Origin: Ralstonia mannitolilytica
GTDB taxonomy: Bacteria; Pseudomonadota; Gammaproteobacteria; Burkholderiales; Burkholderiaceae
DNA length: 64,000 nt
NCBI RefSeq assembly: GCF_905397375.1
Contig: NZ_CAJPVG010000001.1
Location: 1-64,000, forward strand
Reading direction: 5' to 3'
Part shown: piece by piece, positions 32,420 through 41,099 of the stretch
How the letters are laid out: each line of letters starts with the position of its first letter
How positions within the stretch are numbered: position 1 is the stretch's first letter
The notes under the pieces: generated by a model
Told to the model about the DNA's origin: nothing
The model's database searches: none
The model's input: only the letters and a program-made list of their open reading frames with translations
Translations under genes and position numbers: made by a program

Positions 32420-35400
32420 TCAGTTGAAGACGTCTTGCCGATACCGTCCGGCCTGCATCTGCGCCGCGAGCCAATCGGATGCCGTTGCAAGATCGCTGCC
32501 ATGGCGCGCCTGATGCATGCGGATGAGCGTGTCGCGCACGGCCGGCGCCATGGCCCGCCCGTCGCCGCAGACGTACAGCGCGGCCCCGGCATCGAATGCC
32601 GCCCACACGGCGTCACGCGCATCCCACAGTGCATGCTGTACGAAGCGATGCGGATGACCGGGCACGCACGAATATGCGGGAAAGACGCGCACCACGCCTG
32701 CGTCCTGCCAAGCACGCAGCGTGTCGCGGTACAGGAAGTCGTGCTCGGGATGGCGGCAGCCGAAGCACAGCAGCGACGTCGCCACAGCGTGCCCTGCGGC
32801 CTGCCGGGCGGCGCGCTCTTCGAGAAAGCCGCGAAACGGCGCGATGCCCGTGCCGGCGCCGATCAGCACCATCGGCGTGCTCGCATCCGCCTCGGGGGCG
32901 AACGGCGGGTTGGGCGTGCGCACGGCGGCGGCGATCTCCGCACCGGGCCGCAGCTGCATCAGATAGTTGGAGGCCGTGCCGCGATACATGCCCGCACCGG
33001 ACCACGCCGGGCCCGACACCATGCCGACCGTCAATGACACCACCTGCGGCGACACACGCGCCGACGAAGCGATCGAATAGAACCGTGGCCGCATTGCGCC
33101 AAGCCGGGCCAGGAACGCCTCCAGCGACAGCTCGATCGCCGGAAAGCGGATCAGCAAATCGAGCACGCTCACGTGCGCGGCCTGCACGTCCTGATCGAAG
33201 CGCCGCGCCGCCTCATCGCCCTCGAGCCACACGGCAAGCTGCCCGCGCGTGACCGGACAGCGCGTGGCCGCGTGCAGCGCTGCGATATCGCGCACCGTGG
33301 CGGTGTCCTGCAGCTCGACGAAGTCGCGCAGCAGCTGGCGCACCGACACGGGCTGCTCCAGCGGCAGATGCCGGACATGCGCATGGCGCGCGGTGAGCGT
33401 GACCAGTGCATCGGCCTCCAGGCCGAGTCGCGCGATGGCGGCATCGACGCGGTCATCGGCATTGCGCGGGTAGATGGCGAGGTGATCGCCCGTGGCATAG
33501 GTCTGGCCGTCCGGCAGGCGCACGGTGATGTGCCGCGTGGGGCCGCGAGGCGCTTCCTGCGTGAAATCCCACAGGCCCGTCGGGTCGCTGACCAGTTCAT
33601 CGTTGCCGAGCACTGTCACAGGTCGTGCCGTGGGCGGCAGTGTGGCCGCGCGAACGGCGTCCGGTGCGACATACCGGACGCTGACGGACGCACCCTCTGC
33701 GTGCGCCTGTCGGGCACCGAGTGCGCTCCATAGGCCGCGTATCCACGCCTCGACCGCGGCATCGAAACCGGCGTTGCCGTCGGCCTCGCCGCGCGGCACG
33801 ATGGCTTGCGCGCCGGATGCCGCCAGCATGGCTTCCACCCGCTTCGGAAACGCCTGGAACGCAGGCCATTGCGAGTTGCCGCAGCCCAGCACGGCGTAGC
33901 GCAATGCGCTGGCCTGCGGCACGCGCGCGCCGCTCGCGTCGAGCCTGGCTTCGAGGGTGCGGGCGCTGTCCGGCGCCCGGCCGTTATACGTCGCGGCCAC
34001 GACGATGAGCGTGCCGTGCTGCGGCAGCGCATCGGCAATCGTGTCCAGCGGCGCGACCTTGGCATCAAAGCCCGCGCGCGACGCCGTGGCGGCAAGCTGC
34101 TCGGCAATGTCCTGGCATGTACCGAGGCTGCCGCCGTACAGCACATGCATCGGTTCACCGCCGCCGGCCAGCGCGGCCTCGGCATCGGGCTGCTTGGCAG
34201 CATCGACGCGCGCGGGCATCGCCACCGACAGCCGCTCGTGCGCATTGCGCCGCCGCGCACGCAGGCGGAAGCCGTCTGGCTTGAGGGTCAACGTCTCCTT
34301 GATCCGGAAGCCGTAATCGTAGGGGTCGGACAACGCGAAGCGCTGCAGGATCACCGCGAGCGCCAGCTTTGCTTCGGTCAGCGCAAACTGGCGGCCGATG
34401 CAGGCACGCTCGCCGTTGCCGAACGGCTTGTATGCGTGCGGGTGCAGGCGGGCCTCGTTCTCAGGCAAGAAGCGGTCGATGTCGAACACTTCAGGACGCG
34501 CCCATACCGCAGGGTCGCGATGCAGCCCCAGCAGCAGCGTCACCACGCGTTGGTCCTTGCGGATGACGTAGCGGCCGCCGATGCGCGTGTCTTCATACGG
34601 CGCCACGGCAAAACTCGGGGCGGTGGGCCACAGGCGCAGCGTTTCCTTGAGCACGCGCTCGAGCACGTCGAGCCGCGCCAGATGCGCATACTGCGGCACC
34701 GTGTCGCCAGGCAGCACGCGGTCGACTTCGGCATACGCCTGCGCCAGCACGGCCGGATTGCGCAGCAGCATGTACAGCGCGAAGGTGAGCAGGCCGCTGG
34801 TCGTTTCGTGCCCAGCGATCAGGAACGTGATGACCTGGAAGCGGATGTTCGTGTCGTCCAGCGGCTCGTCGGTCACCGGGTCGCGGGCGTTGAGCATCAG
34901 ACCCAGCAGGTCGCTCGCGGCGGCGGCACCGTCCGGCGCATGGCGACGCGCGCGGATGACCTCGTCCACCAGCGCGTGCATGGCAGCCACGTCCTGCGCA
35001 AAGCGGCGATGATGCTCGCGCATGAACCGGTCTTTGAGCGGCAGGCGCGTGAGCTTGCCCATGGCTTCGGACAGCACGCCCACCATCGCCGCCAGGAACG
35101 GATGCAGCTCCGGCGTATTGAACGAGTCGAAGCGGTATCCGAAGCCCGCCAGCGAGATGGTGTCGAGCGTGAGCCGCGTCATGTCGTCGGCCACGGCGAT
35201 GTCCGCCTCGGGGCCCTGGCGCGCCCATTTATCAGCCAGTGCGTTGGCCACCTCGAGCATCACGTCAAAGTAGCCCTTCATCGCGCGCTGGCTGAATGCC
35301 GGCAGCAGGATGCGGTGCGCCTTGCCCCAGTTGGGCTCGTCGTGGTGTGCGGTGAAGAGCCCGTCGCCAGCCCCGGCACGCAGGAACGACAGCGGCGGGC

Positions 35401-35668
35401 CGATCAGCTTGCGAAAGCGCGTTTCGTCACTGAGCTCGGCCACCAGGTCGGCGGCGTAGACGAAGGGCACGCGGCGGCCGGCAAAGTCGAGCTGGTAGAG
35501 CCCTTGCGGAAAGTGCCGGCTGGTTTCCAGCAGCGTCTGGGCAAGGCGGTCCTTGGGCAGTTGCAGCAGATTGCCCAGCCAGGGCAGCCCCTTGGGCTGC
35601 GGGATGGGCTCGGCCTTGGGGTCAACCATGGCCGACACGTTGGCGGGCAACTCGGAGGCAGAGCGCAT
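32420..35668 (-). CDS. CYP102-type P450/NADPH-P450 reductase fusion
   Basis: A 1082-residue self-sufficient monooxygenase like P450 BM3. The P450 part (about 1-475) shows the I-helix AGHETT (285-290), the K-helix ExxR (Glu342-Arg345) and the heme loop FGNGERACIG with ligand Cys423. A flavodoxin-like FMN domain starts near 507 (MHVLYGGSLGTCQDIAEQL), followed by the FAD domain (RFYSIASSARVSPQVV) and the NADPH site (VLIGAGTGIAPFRGFLEERA). Known relatives hydroxylate medium- to long-chain fatty acids below their terminus. No TetR-type regulator, often next to such genes, adjoins it. Confidence 0.93.
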   Translation of the reverse strand: MRSASELPANVSAMVDPKAEPIPQPKGLPWLGNLLQLPKDRLAQTLLETSRHFPQGLYQLDFAGRRVPFVYAADLVAELSDETRFRKLIGPPLSFLRAGAGDGLFTAHHDEPNWGKAHRILLPAFSQRAMKGYFDVMLEVANALADKWARQGPEADIAVADDMTRLTLDTISLAGFGYRFDSFNTPELHPFLAAMVGVLSEAMGKLTRLPLKDRFMREHHRRFAQDVAAMHALVDEVIRARRHAPDGAAAASDLLGLMLNARDPVTDEPLDDTNIRFQVITFLIAGHETTSGLLTFALYMLLRNPAVLAQAYAEVDRVLPGDTVPQYAHLARLDVLERVLKETLRLWPTAPSFAVAPYEDTRIGGRYVIRKDQRVVTLLLGLHRDPAVWARPEVFDIDRFLPENEARLHPHAYKPFGNGERACIGRQFALTEAKLALAVILQRFALSDPYDYGFRIKETLTLKPDGFRLRARRRNAHERLSVAMPARVDAAKQPDAEAALAGGGEPMHVLYGGSLGTCQDIAEQLAATASRAGFDAKVAPLDTIADALPQHGTLIVVAATYNGRAPDSARTLEARLDASGARVPQASALRYAVLGCGNSQWPAFQAFPKRVEAMLAASGAQAIVPRGEADGNAGFDAAVEAWIRGLWSALGARQAHAEGASVSVRYVAPDAVRAATLPPTARPVTVLGNDELVSDPTGLWDFTQEAPRGPTRHITVRLPDGQTYATGDHLAIYPRNADDRVDAAIARLGLEADALVTLTARHAHVRHLPLEQPVSVRQLLRDFVELQDTATVRDIAALHAATRCPVTRGQLAVWLEGDEAARRFDQDVQAAHVSVLDLLIRFPAIELSLEAFLARLGAMRPRFYSIASSARVSPQVVSLTVGMVSGPAWSGAGMYRGTASNYLMQLRPGAEIAAAVRTPNPPFAPEADASTPMVLIGAGTGIAPFRGFLEERAARQAAGHAVATSLLCFGCRHPEHDFLYRDTLRAWQDAGVVRVFPAYSCVPGHPHRFVQHALWDARDAVWAAFDAGAALYVCGDGRAMAPAVRDTLIRMHQARHGSDLATASDWLAAQMQAGRYRQDVFN

Positions 35669-35775
35669 GCGTGGTCGACGGCGGGAATGGGGTTAGGAGC
35701 CCTAGCCAATGTACGCGCCGCTTGCGAGCGACGGCAAACACTGTCGCCGTGTTTGGAAATCGCCCCCTAAAAGTG

Positions 35776-35803
35776 CATCGGGCGACCCGTGGGCCGCCCG
35801 ATG
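35776..35803 (-). terminator. Terminator after the DUF2968 gene
   Basis: A perfect 9-bp stem CATCGGGCG/CGCCCGATG (35776-35784 and 35795-35803) with a 10-base loop. On the reverse strand it is followed by CACTTTTAGG. It lies 22 bases after the stop of the gene read from 36610 and upstream of the P450 fusion gene. Confidence 0.6.
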
Positions 35804-35824
35804 TCGCGTTTCATGCAGTCGCGC

Positions 35825-36610
35825 TCAGCGACGCCGCTGCTGCGAATTGAACGGCGCATTGACCTGCGCCTCCAGCTCGCGAATCTGGCGCTGCAACGCC
35901 TCGACACGGGCGCGCGCGGCGCGGCGTTCGGCGTCCAGCGCATCGGCCTCGGTGCGGGCGACCTTCTGGCGCTCCAGTGCCTGGGCCTGCTGCTGGCGCT
36001 GGATGTCGAGATCGGTGCGCAGGCCGCGCAGCCGTTCTTCCTGCGCGGCGATCTGGCGTTCGGCGCGCTCCTTCTGGGCCTCGAGACGGATCCGCTGCAG
36101 CTCCAGGTCGGCCATGGCACGCGTCTGCTTGGCGAAGTCGTTGTACAGGCGCTCCGCAAAGGCCTCGTTGGTGGTCTTGACGACGCGCCAGAGGTCTTTC
36201 TGCTGAAACAGCGTCACGTAGTACGTCAGGTCGCTCTGGGCAAACAGCAGGCTCGCGCCATAGGCACCGTTGTAGGTCGTGCGCAGCTCCGACAGCTCGC
36301 GGGCCTGCATGCGCTGCTGCAACTCGTGCACGGCACCGCCGGCGGCCGACGCTTCAGCCGGGGCCTTGCCGTTCGACGCGGCCGGTGCACTGGCGGCCGC
36401 CGGCGCGGCCGGCTGGCCCACCGTGGCTGTCAATGCAGGCACGGGCGTGCCGGCAATCGGTGCAATGGCGGTGGGCGGTGCAGCCGGGCTCTGTGCCACG
36501 GCCGATGTGCAGGCGGCTGTGCCGCCCATGATCGCCACCGCGGCGGCAACGGCCAATCCCCTCTGGAACGCCTGTTGCGGCGCTTTCCCTGACTGTTTTG
36601 TTGTTCTCAT
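35825..36610 (-). CDS. DUF2968-family coiled-coil protein
   Basis: A 261-residue exported protein. The signal peptide (AVAAAVAIMGGTAACTSAVA) has a Cys at residue 34 in a weak lipobox context (TAAC). An Ala/Pro-rich link follows, then a globular part (VHELQQRMQARELSELRTTY, NGAYGASLLFAQSDLTYYVT) and a long Arg/Glu/Gln-rich coiled coil (about 160-250). This matches DUF2968 proteins, known mainly in Burkholderiaceae and of unknown role. The start ATG at 36610 is well defined. It lies about 110 bases behind the sigma-54 activator gene. A periplasmic or envelope-bound structural role is likely. Confidence 0.75.
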   Translation of the reverse strand: MRTTKQSGKAPQQAFQRGLAVAAAVAIMGGTAACTSAVAQSPAAPPTAIAPIAGTPVPALTATVGQPAAPAAASAPAASNGKAPAEASAAGGAVHELQQRMQARELSELRTTYNGAYGASLLFAQSDLTYYVTLFQQKDLWRVVKTTNEAFAERLYNDFAKQTRAMADLELQRIRLEAQKERAERQIAAQEERLRGLRTDLDIQRQQQAQALERQKVARTEADALDAERRAARARVEALQRQIRELEAQVNAPFNSQQRRR

Positions 36611-36717
36611 CTCGACACTGTGGATTCTGCGCAGGTGTTGCAGCCGAAAACTATACGCGATCCGCCGCCCGAGTGGCACGCGGGCCCGCCCCAGGGCCGT
36701 GGGGGTGTTGTTTGGCG

Positions 36718-38115
36718 TCACTCCAGCTCGCGCAGCTCGGTTTCGCCGTCGGCAATCTGGTATTTGCGCATCTTTTCCCACAGCACCTTGCGGCTGATGC
36801 CGAGCGTGGCGGCGGTGTCCTGGCGGCGCCAGTTGTTGGCATCCAGCGCGGCAAGGATGCGGCGGCGCTCTTCTTCGCCGCCATTGCCGCCGTTGCTCCG
36901 CTCCCCGTAGGAGCCATTGCCGGCCTCCCGCTCGAAGGCGTCGCGCTGCAGGCCGGCAAACAGCGGCAGGATGCGCGCTTCGTCCCAGCGGCCGAACTGG
37001 CGCAGGGTGATGCCGATGCGCTCGGCGAGGTTGCGCAGCTCGCGCACGTTGCCCGCAAAGTAGGCGCGGCCGACGGACGCCCGCACCCACTCGGGCACCG
37101 GGGGCATGCTGTCGTACACCTTGTCGCCCAGCAGGTGCCGCAGGAAAGACAGCAGCAGCGCGACCTTGTCTTCCGCGCCGCGCTGTTCCAGGCTCGGGAT
37201 GCGCAGCTCGATCACGGCGAGGCGGAAATACAGGTCGGCCCGGAACTTGCCGGTGGCCACCATCTCGCGCAGGTTCTTGTTGGTGGCGGCCACCAGGCGG
37301 AAGTCCAGCTTGACCGGCACGGTGGAGCCCAGCCGCGTGCACTCGCTGTCTTCCAGCACGCGCAGCAGCTTCACCTGCTGATACAGCGGCAGGTCGCCGA
37401 GTTCATCCAGGAACAGCGTCCCGCCGTTGGCCTGCTCGAAGTAACCCCGGTGCGCGTACATGGCCCCGGTGAACGCGCCCTTGGCATGGCCGAAGAACTG
37501 CGATTCGAACAGCCCGTCGGGAATCGCGCCGCAGTTGACCGCCACAAACGGGCCCTTGCCGTACACGCTGTTCTTGTCGTGCAGCAGGCGCGCGATGCGC
37601 TCCTTGCCTGCACCGGTTTCGCCGTAGAGCATGACGTTGCTGTCGCAGTCGGCAAACGTATCGACCTGCTCCAGCAGCCCCTGCATGGCGGGCGATGCGG
37701 CCACGAGATCGCTCTGGTCGCGCGCCTCGTCCTGCGAGGACGACAGCGCGGGCAGCACCTTGCCGATCTGCGCGCGCAACTCGGTCGCGCCAAAGTCCGG
37801 CCCCAGCACGTGTGTGTATTCGGGCGGGAAACGGCTCGGATCGTGCTGCGTATCGGCGGCCACCCAGATCACGGGCATGCCCTGCGCGGCCTGCCAGTCG
37901 AGCACGGTAAAGCCGCCGCTTTCGACCACCGACGCGCTGATGATCGCCACGCTGGGCTTCAGGCGCGGCTCGGCCGGCTGGAAATCGATGCCGCCGGCAC
38001 GGATCACCTCGGCGCCGAACGGCGCCATGAATCGTGCCACGCGATCCGCAATGTCGTGGCGGCCTTCCCAGACGAAGATCTCAAGCGCTTCGTACGCCCA
38101 GCGATCGGTTTTCAT
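36718..38115 (-). CDS. Sigma-54-dependent enhancer-binding transcriptional activator
   Basis: A 465-residue activator of RNA polymerase with sigma-54. The AAA+ domain has Walker A GETGAGKE (165-172), the sigma-54 contact loop GAFTGA (213-218) and Walker B GTLFLDE (232-238). The C-terminus has a Fis-type helix-turn-helix (ILAALDANNWRRQDTAATLG). The N-terminal 125 residues look like a receiver domain but lack a phosphoacceptor Asp (the strand reads PSVAIISAS), so control by phosphorylation is unlikely. It is the last gene of the tad series, 15 bases behind tadG. Good -24/-12 promoters lie before two lipoprotein genes nearby (51165-51181 and 51447-51462), its likely targets. Confidence 0.9.
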   Translation of the reverse strand: MKTDRWAYEALEIFVWEGRHDIADRVARFMAPFGAEVIRAGGIDFQPAEPRLKPSVAIISASVVESGGFTVLDWQAAQGMPVIWVAADTQHDPSRFPPEYTHVLGPDFGATELRAQIGKVLPALSSSQDEARDQSDLVAASPAMQGLLEQVDTFADCDSNVMLYGETGAGKERIARLLHDKNSVYGKGPFVAVNCGAIPDGLFESQFFGHAKGAFTGAMYAHRGYFEQANGGTLFLDELGDLPLYQQVKLLRVLEDSECTRLGSTVPVKLDFRLVAATNKNLREMVATGKFRADLYFRLAVIELRIPSLEQRGAEDKVALLLSFLRHLLGDKVYDSMPPVPEWVRASVGRAYFAGNVRELRNLAERIGITLRQFGRWDEARILPLFAGLQRDAFEREAGNGSYGERSNGGNGGEEERRRILAALDANNWRRQDTAATLGISRKVLWEKMRKYQIADGETELRELE

Positions 38116-38130
38116 GTCGTCGCTTCCCTG

Positions 38131-39855
38131 TCAGTAGACGAGCTCGACGGCGTCGCAGCCGAGCGAGAGGAGTTTGATGTCGGCGTAGCCGAGCTGGATG
38201 CCGAGGGCGCCGAGCAAAGGTGAGAGTACGGTGTCGAGTGTCTGGCCGATGGCCGCCACAACGGGCGCAAGAATCAGCTTGCCGGCGTCGCCGAGCGGAA
38301 TGGTGCCCACGAGCGGAAGCGTCGCGTTCAGCTGAAGTTGATTCAGATTGCTGTTCAAGATGGAACTGAAGACCGCCGGCGTCGCAACGCGCGGTGGAGA
38401 CTTGCCACCCGTATCCGTTTGGGGATTCAAGCCGATCTGGCTTGCTGCAATCGTTTCGTCGCTCCAGTTGGAATTGGCGGTCGGCGACACATTGGCCTTG
38501 ATGGTCACGGCTCCCAAGGGCCCCAGATCCACCAAAGGCGCAAACGGCGCCGTTGCACAATTCATGGCGCCATTCACCGCGCTGGCTGCACCCGCTGCAA
38601 TGCATAACGACACGGGCTGAGGCTGGACCGAGATGGTCGCGGTCGAATTCTTGCGAGGGATCGTGCAACTGGTCGATTTTGCGTGCGCCTGTGCTGCTGC
38701 AACCTGTAAGCCGATCGGCAAGTCGAGGCCGGCGAGAAGCAGATTGGCATTCACGTCCAACCCCAACCGCACCTGCGCCGTGCGCGCCTGCGTTTTCCAC
38801 TGCCCCGCATTCGGCCCCGACAGGAACTGGCCCGGCGGCCCGACGGCGATGACCGGCGGCTCGATGATCTTCAATGACAGCTTGACGGAGCCGAGCCCGA
38901 GGAGGTTCAGCGTAACGGGGCTCACATTCACGGCCGACTTGCTGTTGGCAATCTGCGCGGCGGTCGTCAGCAGGTCCAGCACATTGACCGTGGCATCGAG
39001 CGCGGCCTTTTCGTTACCGGCCAGCGCCAGCACCTGCAGCAGGCCCGGCGAAGATGCGCCGCCGTCGCCAATGTTGATCGGCACGTTGAGGTCGCTGCCG
39101 AACGACAGCGCGTTGCTGGCCCCGGCACCGCCCACCGACAGCCCGGCCAGCCCCGACTGCGAGGCCACCGACACCATGGCGTTGAACAACGTCCCGAGGC
39201 TCGGCGACAGTGCGAGCAGCTCCTGCATCGACCCCGCGCCGAGCGCCACCGCCAGGTCGCCCAGCCGGATATTCGTCGTGGCAAGCCCCTGGTAGGAAGC
39301 CGCGTCCAGATTCAGGTTGGTGTGCAGCAGATAGCCGAGCAGCCGGTTGAGCAGACCGTTGTCAAGCGACGCCAGCCCCGAGCCAAGCGAGAACGCCACG
39401 ATGGACGTGTTCTTGGCAATGGCCGTCGCCTGCAGCGTGCGCTGCCCGATGGTGAAGAAGTACGGCACGTTCTGCGACACCGTCACCTGCACCGCATTGG
39501 TGTTGCCGTCCACAGCCGACTGCGCCGTGAAGTAGGTCGGCGCGGTCCCGGTGGTGGCATCCCAGACGCCGGGCGCCGCCGTCAGCTTGACGTTGTTGCC
39601 GTCCACCGTCAGCCCGTTCTGCTGCACGGCGAGTTGCGCGGCATTGGGAACATCCAGGCGCTGCGCTGCCGCCATGGCCGCCAGATCGGCCGCCCGCTGC
39701 AGCGCCCGCTGCGAATAGAACAGGTTGCCGATATCGATCGACACGAGCACCGCCAGCCCGATCGTGGCCACAAAGGCGGCCGTCATCACACTGATGGCGC
39801 CATGCATGCGGCGCAGCGTGACGATACGCAAGGGGCGGATGGCGGGCCGGTTCAC
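38131..39855 (-). CDS. tadG: TadG-like pilus assembly protein
   Basis: A 574-residue membrane-anchored protein. The N-terminal segment (GAISVMTAAFVATIGLAVLV then SIDIGNLFYSQRALQRAADL and AAMAAAQRLD) is the conserved TadG/DUF2134 start, which anchors the protein in the inner membrane. The long remainder is periplasmic, rich in Ala, Leu and Gly, with several Cys (SLCIAAG, MNCATA, SLGCDAVELVY). TadG is thought to link the Tad machine to the envelope. The gene lies 11 bases after the DUF3613 gene in the tad operon. Confidence 0.82.
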   Translation of the reverse strand: MNRPAIRPLRIVTLRRMHGAISVMTAAFVATIGLAVLVSIDIGNLFYSQRALQRAADLAAMAAAQRLDVPNAAQLAVQQNGLTVDGNNVKLTAAPGVWDATTGTAPTYFTAQSAVDGNTNAVQVTVSQNVPYFFTIGQRTLQATAIAKNTSIVAFSLGSGLASLDNGLLNRLLGYLLHTNLNLDAASYQGLATTNIRLGDLAVALGAGSMQELLALSPSLGTLFNAMVSVASQSGLAGLSVGGAGASNALSFGSDLNVPINIGDGGASSPGLLQVLALAGNEKAALDATVNVLDLLTTAAQIANSKSAVNVSPVTLNLLGLGSVKLSLKIIEPPVIAVGPPGQFLSGPNAGQWKTQARTAQVRLGLDVNANLLLAGLDLPIGLQVAAAQAHAKSTSCTIPRKNSTATISVQPQPVSLCIAAGAASAVNGAMNCATAPFAPLVDLGPLGAVTIKANVSPTANSNWSDETIAASQIGLNPQTDTGGKSPPRVATPAVFSSILNSNLNQLQLNATLPLVGTIPLGDAGKLILAPVVAAIGQTLDTVLSPLLGALGIQLGYADIKLLSLGCDAVELVY

Positions 39856-39866
39856 GATGCGCTCGG

Positions 39867-40199
39867 TCAGCGGCCGGATTGCTGGACGAAGTTCACCGTG
39901 GAAGCGCGCGTGCCGGACTGCGTCTGCGTGAGCCCCGGCATGGGCTGGGTGAATGAATCGAGATAACGCTGATACCCCAGCACCGCCACATCACCGCGCA
40001 GCGGAGCCGGTTCTCCGGCATACGTCCCCTCGCGCTGGGCCTTGAGCAATGCGCGCGTCGCGTCGGCCACGTGGTGACCGACCTTGGGCGCCTCGGGCTC
40101 GGCCCCCGGCTGTGCCGAGCCGCTGAACCCCTGCGCAGCCACCGGCCCCGCGGCAAGCCATGCCGCGACGCCTGCGGCCAGAAGCATCCGATCGATCAT
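39867..40199 (-). CDS. DUF3613 protein of the tad locus
   Basis: A 110-residue exported protein: signal peptide (LLAAGVAAWLAAGPVAAQ), then a short domain (HVADATRALLKAQREGTYAG, LGYQRYLDSFTQPMPGLTQ) that fits DUF3613, a small family found almost only inside betaproteobacterial tad clusters. Its ATG overlaps the stop of tadD (ATGA, 40196-40199). The role is unknown. The constant place between tadD and tadG suggests a periplasmic accessory part of pilus assembly. Confidence 0.75.
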   Translation of the reverse strand: MIDRMLLAAGVAAWLAAGPVAAQGFSGSAQPGAEPEAPKVGHHVADATRALLKAQREGTYAGEPAPLRGDVAVLGYQRYLDSFTQPMPGLTQTQSGTRASTVNFVQQSGR

Positions 40200-41098
40200 T
40201 GCGCAACCTCCAGGGTGTCGAGCAGGCGCCCGCGCTGCAGCGCAAGCGGATGGTTGGATGGGCGAGCGGCCGGCTGCAGCGTGGCCACGGCACGCGGGGC
40301 CACCGGTGCCGCCGGAGCAGTCTCGCGGGCGATGCGCCGATCGCGCCAGGCACGCATCACCTGCATGGCATCGTCGTCGATGGCCTTGCGTGCGGCCGTG
40401 CTCAACTGTGCGTGCGCCGCCAGCGATGCGGCTTCCTGCTTGCGGTCATTCACCGTCAGCCAGATCACGAGGTTGCCGGCAATCTTCGCGCTCGATCCGG
40501 CCATCTGCTGGGCCTGCATGAGGGGCACCCGGGCCTGCTCGACTTCGCCGGCGCGCATCAGCGCGTAGCCGTAGTCGCTCACGGTGCTGGCGTCAGTGGG
40601 ATTGGCCTGCGCGGCCACCTGCAGGAAGCGCGCGGCGTCGGCAAAGTTGCCGCGGCGGCCGGCGGTGATGCCCAGCCCCCGCCACGCGCCCGCATTCAAC
40701 ATGGCGCCCTGCGTGCCGGCGCCCATGGCCGACGTCGCGGCGATGACGGCACGGTAAGCCGCTTCAGCCGCGGCGGCCTGGTCGGTCTCGCGCAGGGCAT
40801 CGGCGCGCAGCAGCTGCATCTCGGGCACGCGTCCGTAGCGCTGCTCATAGGCATCGATGTGCGCCAGCGATGCGTAATACAGGCCCTGCTCCTGCATCTT
40901 GCGGATCAGCGCCTGATACGTGGCCGGGCTGCTGATCTCGGCCTTCTCTTCGCCCTGGCGCTGGCGGGCCATCTCGATATCGGCGTCGGTACGGCGGCTC
41001 ATGTCCGACGCAGCCATCGAGCCGCAGCCTGCCAGCACCAGCAGTGCCGCCATCGGCCATGCACGCCGGGCGCGTGCGGCGATCTGGATTGTCCTCAC
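40196..41098 (-). CDS. tadD: TadD, TPR lipoprotein of the Tad pilus machine
   Basis: A 300-residue lipoprotein with the lipobox LVLAGC (Cys25) and several TPR-like helix pairs (AAAEAAYRAVIAATSAMG, GAWRGLGITAGRRGNFADAA, RFLQVAAQANPTDASTVSDY, GYALMRAGEVEQARVPLMQA). TadD is a pilotin-like factor for secretin assembly in Tad systems. The gene starts one base after the tadC stop and overlaps the DUF3613 gene by four bases, so all are translated in tandem. Confidence 0.85.
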   Translation of the reverse strand: MRTIQIAARARRAWPMAALLVLAGCGSMAASDMSRRTDADIEMARQRQGEEKAEISSPATYQALIRKMQEQGLYYASLAHIDAYEQRYGRVPEMQLLRADALRETDQAAAAEAAYRAVIAATSAMGAGTQGAMLNAGAWRGLGITAGRRGNFADAARFLQVAAQANPTDASTVSDYGYALMRAGEVEQARVPLMQAQQMAGSSAKIAGNLVIWLTVNDRKQEAASLAAHAQLSTAARKAIDDDAMQVMRAWRDRRIARETAPAAPVAPRAVATLQPAARPSNHPLALQRGRLLDTLEVAQ

Positions 41099-41099
41099 C

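Noticed and set aside
33806..35770. Forward frame of 654 codons opposite the P450 fusion gene
   Set aside because: Shadow of the CYP102-type gene; composition is untypical and no motif is present.
36598..38223. Forward frame of 541 codons opposite the sigma-54 activator
   Set aside because: The reverse strand encodes a complete AAA+ activator; the forward product has no domain.
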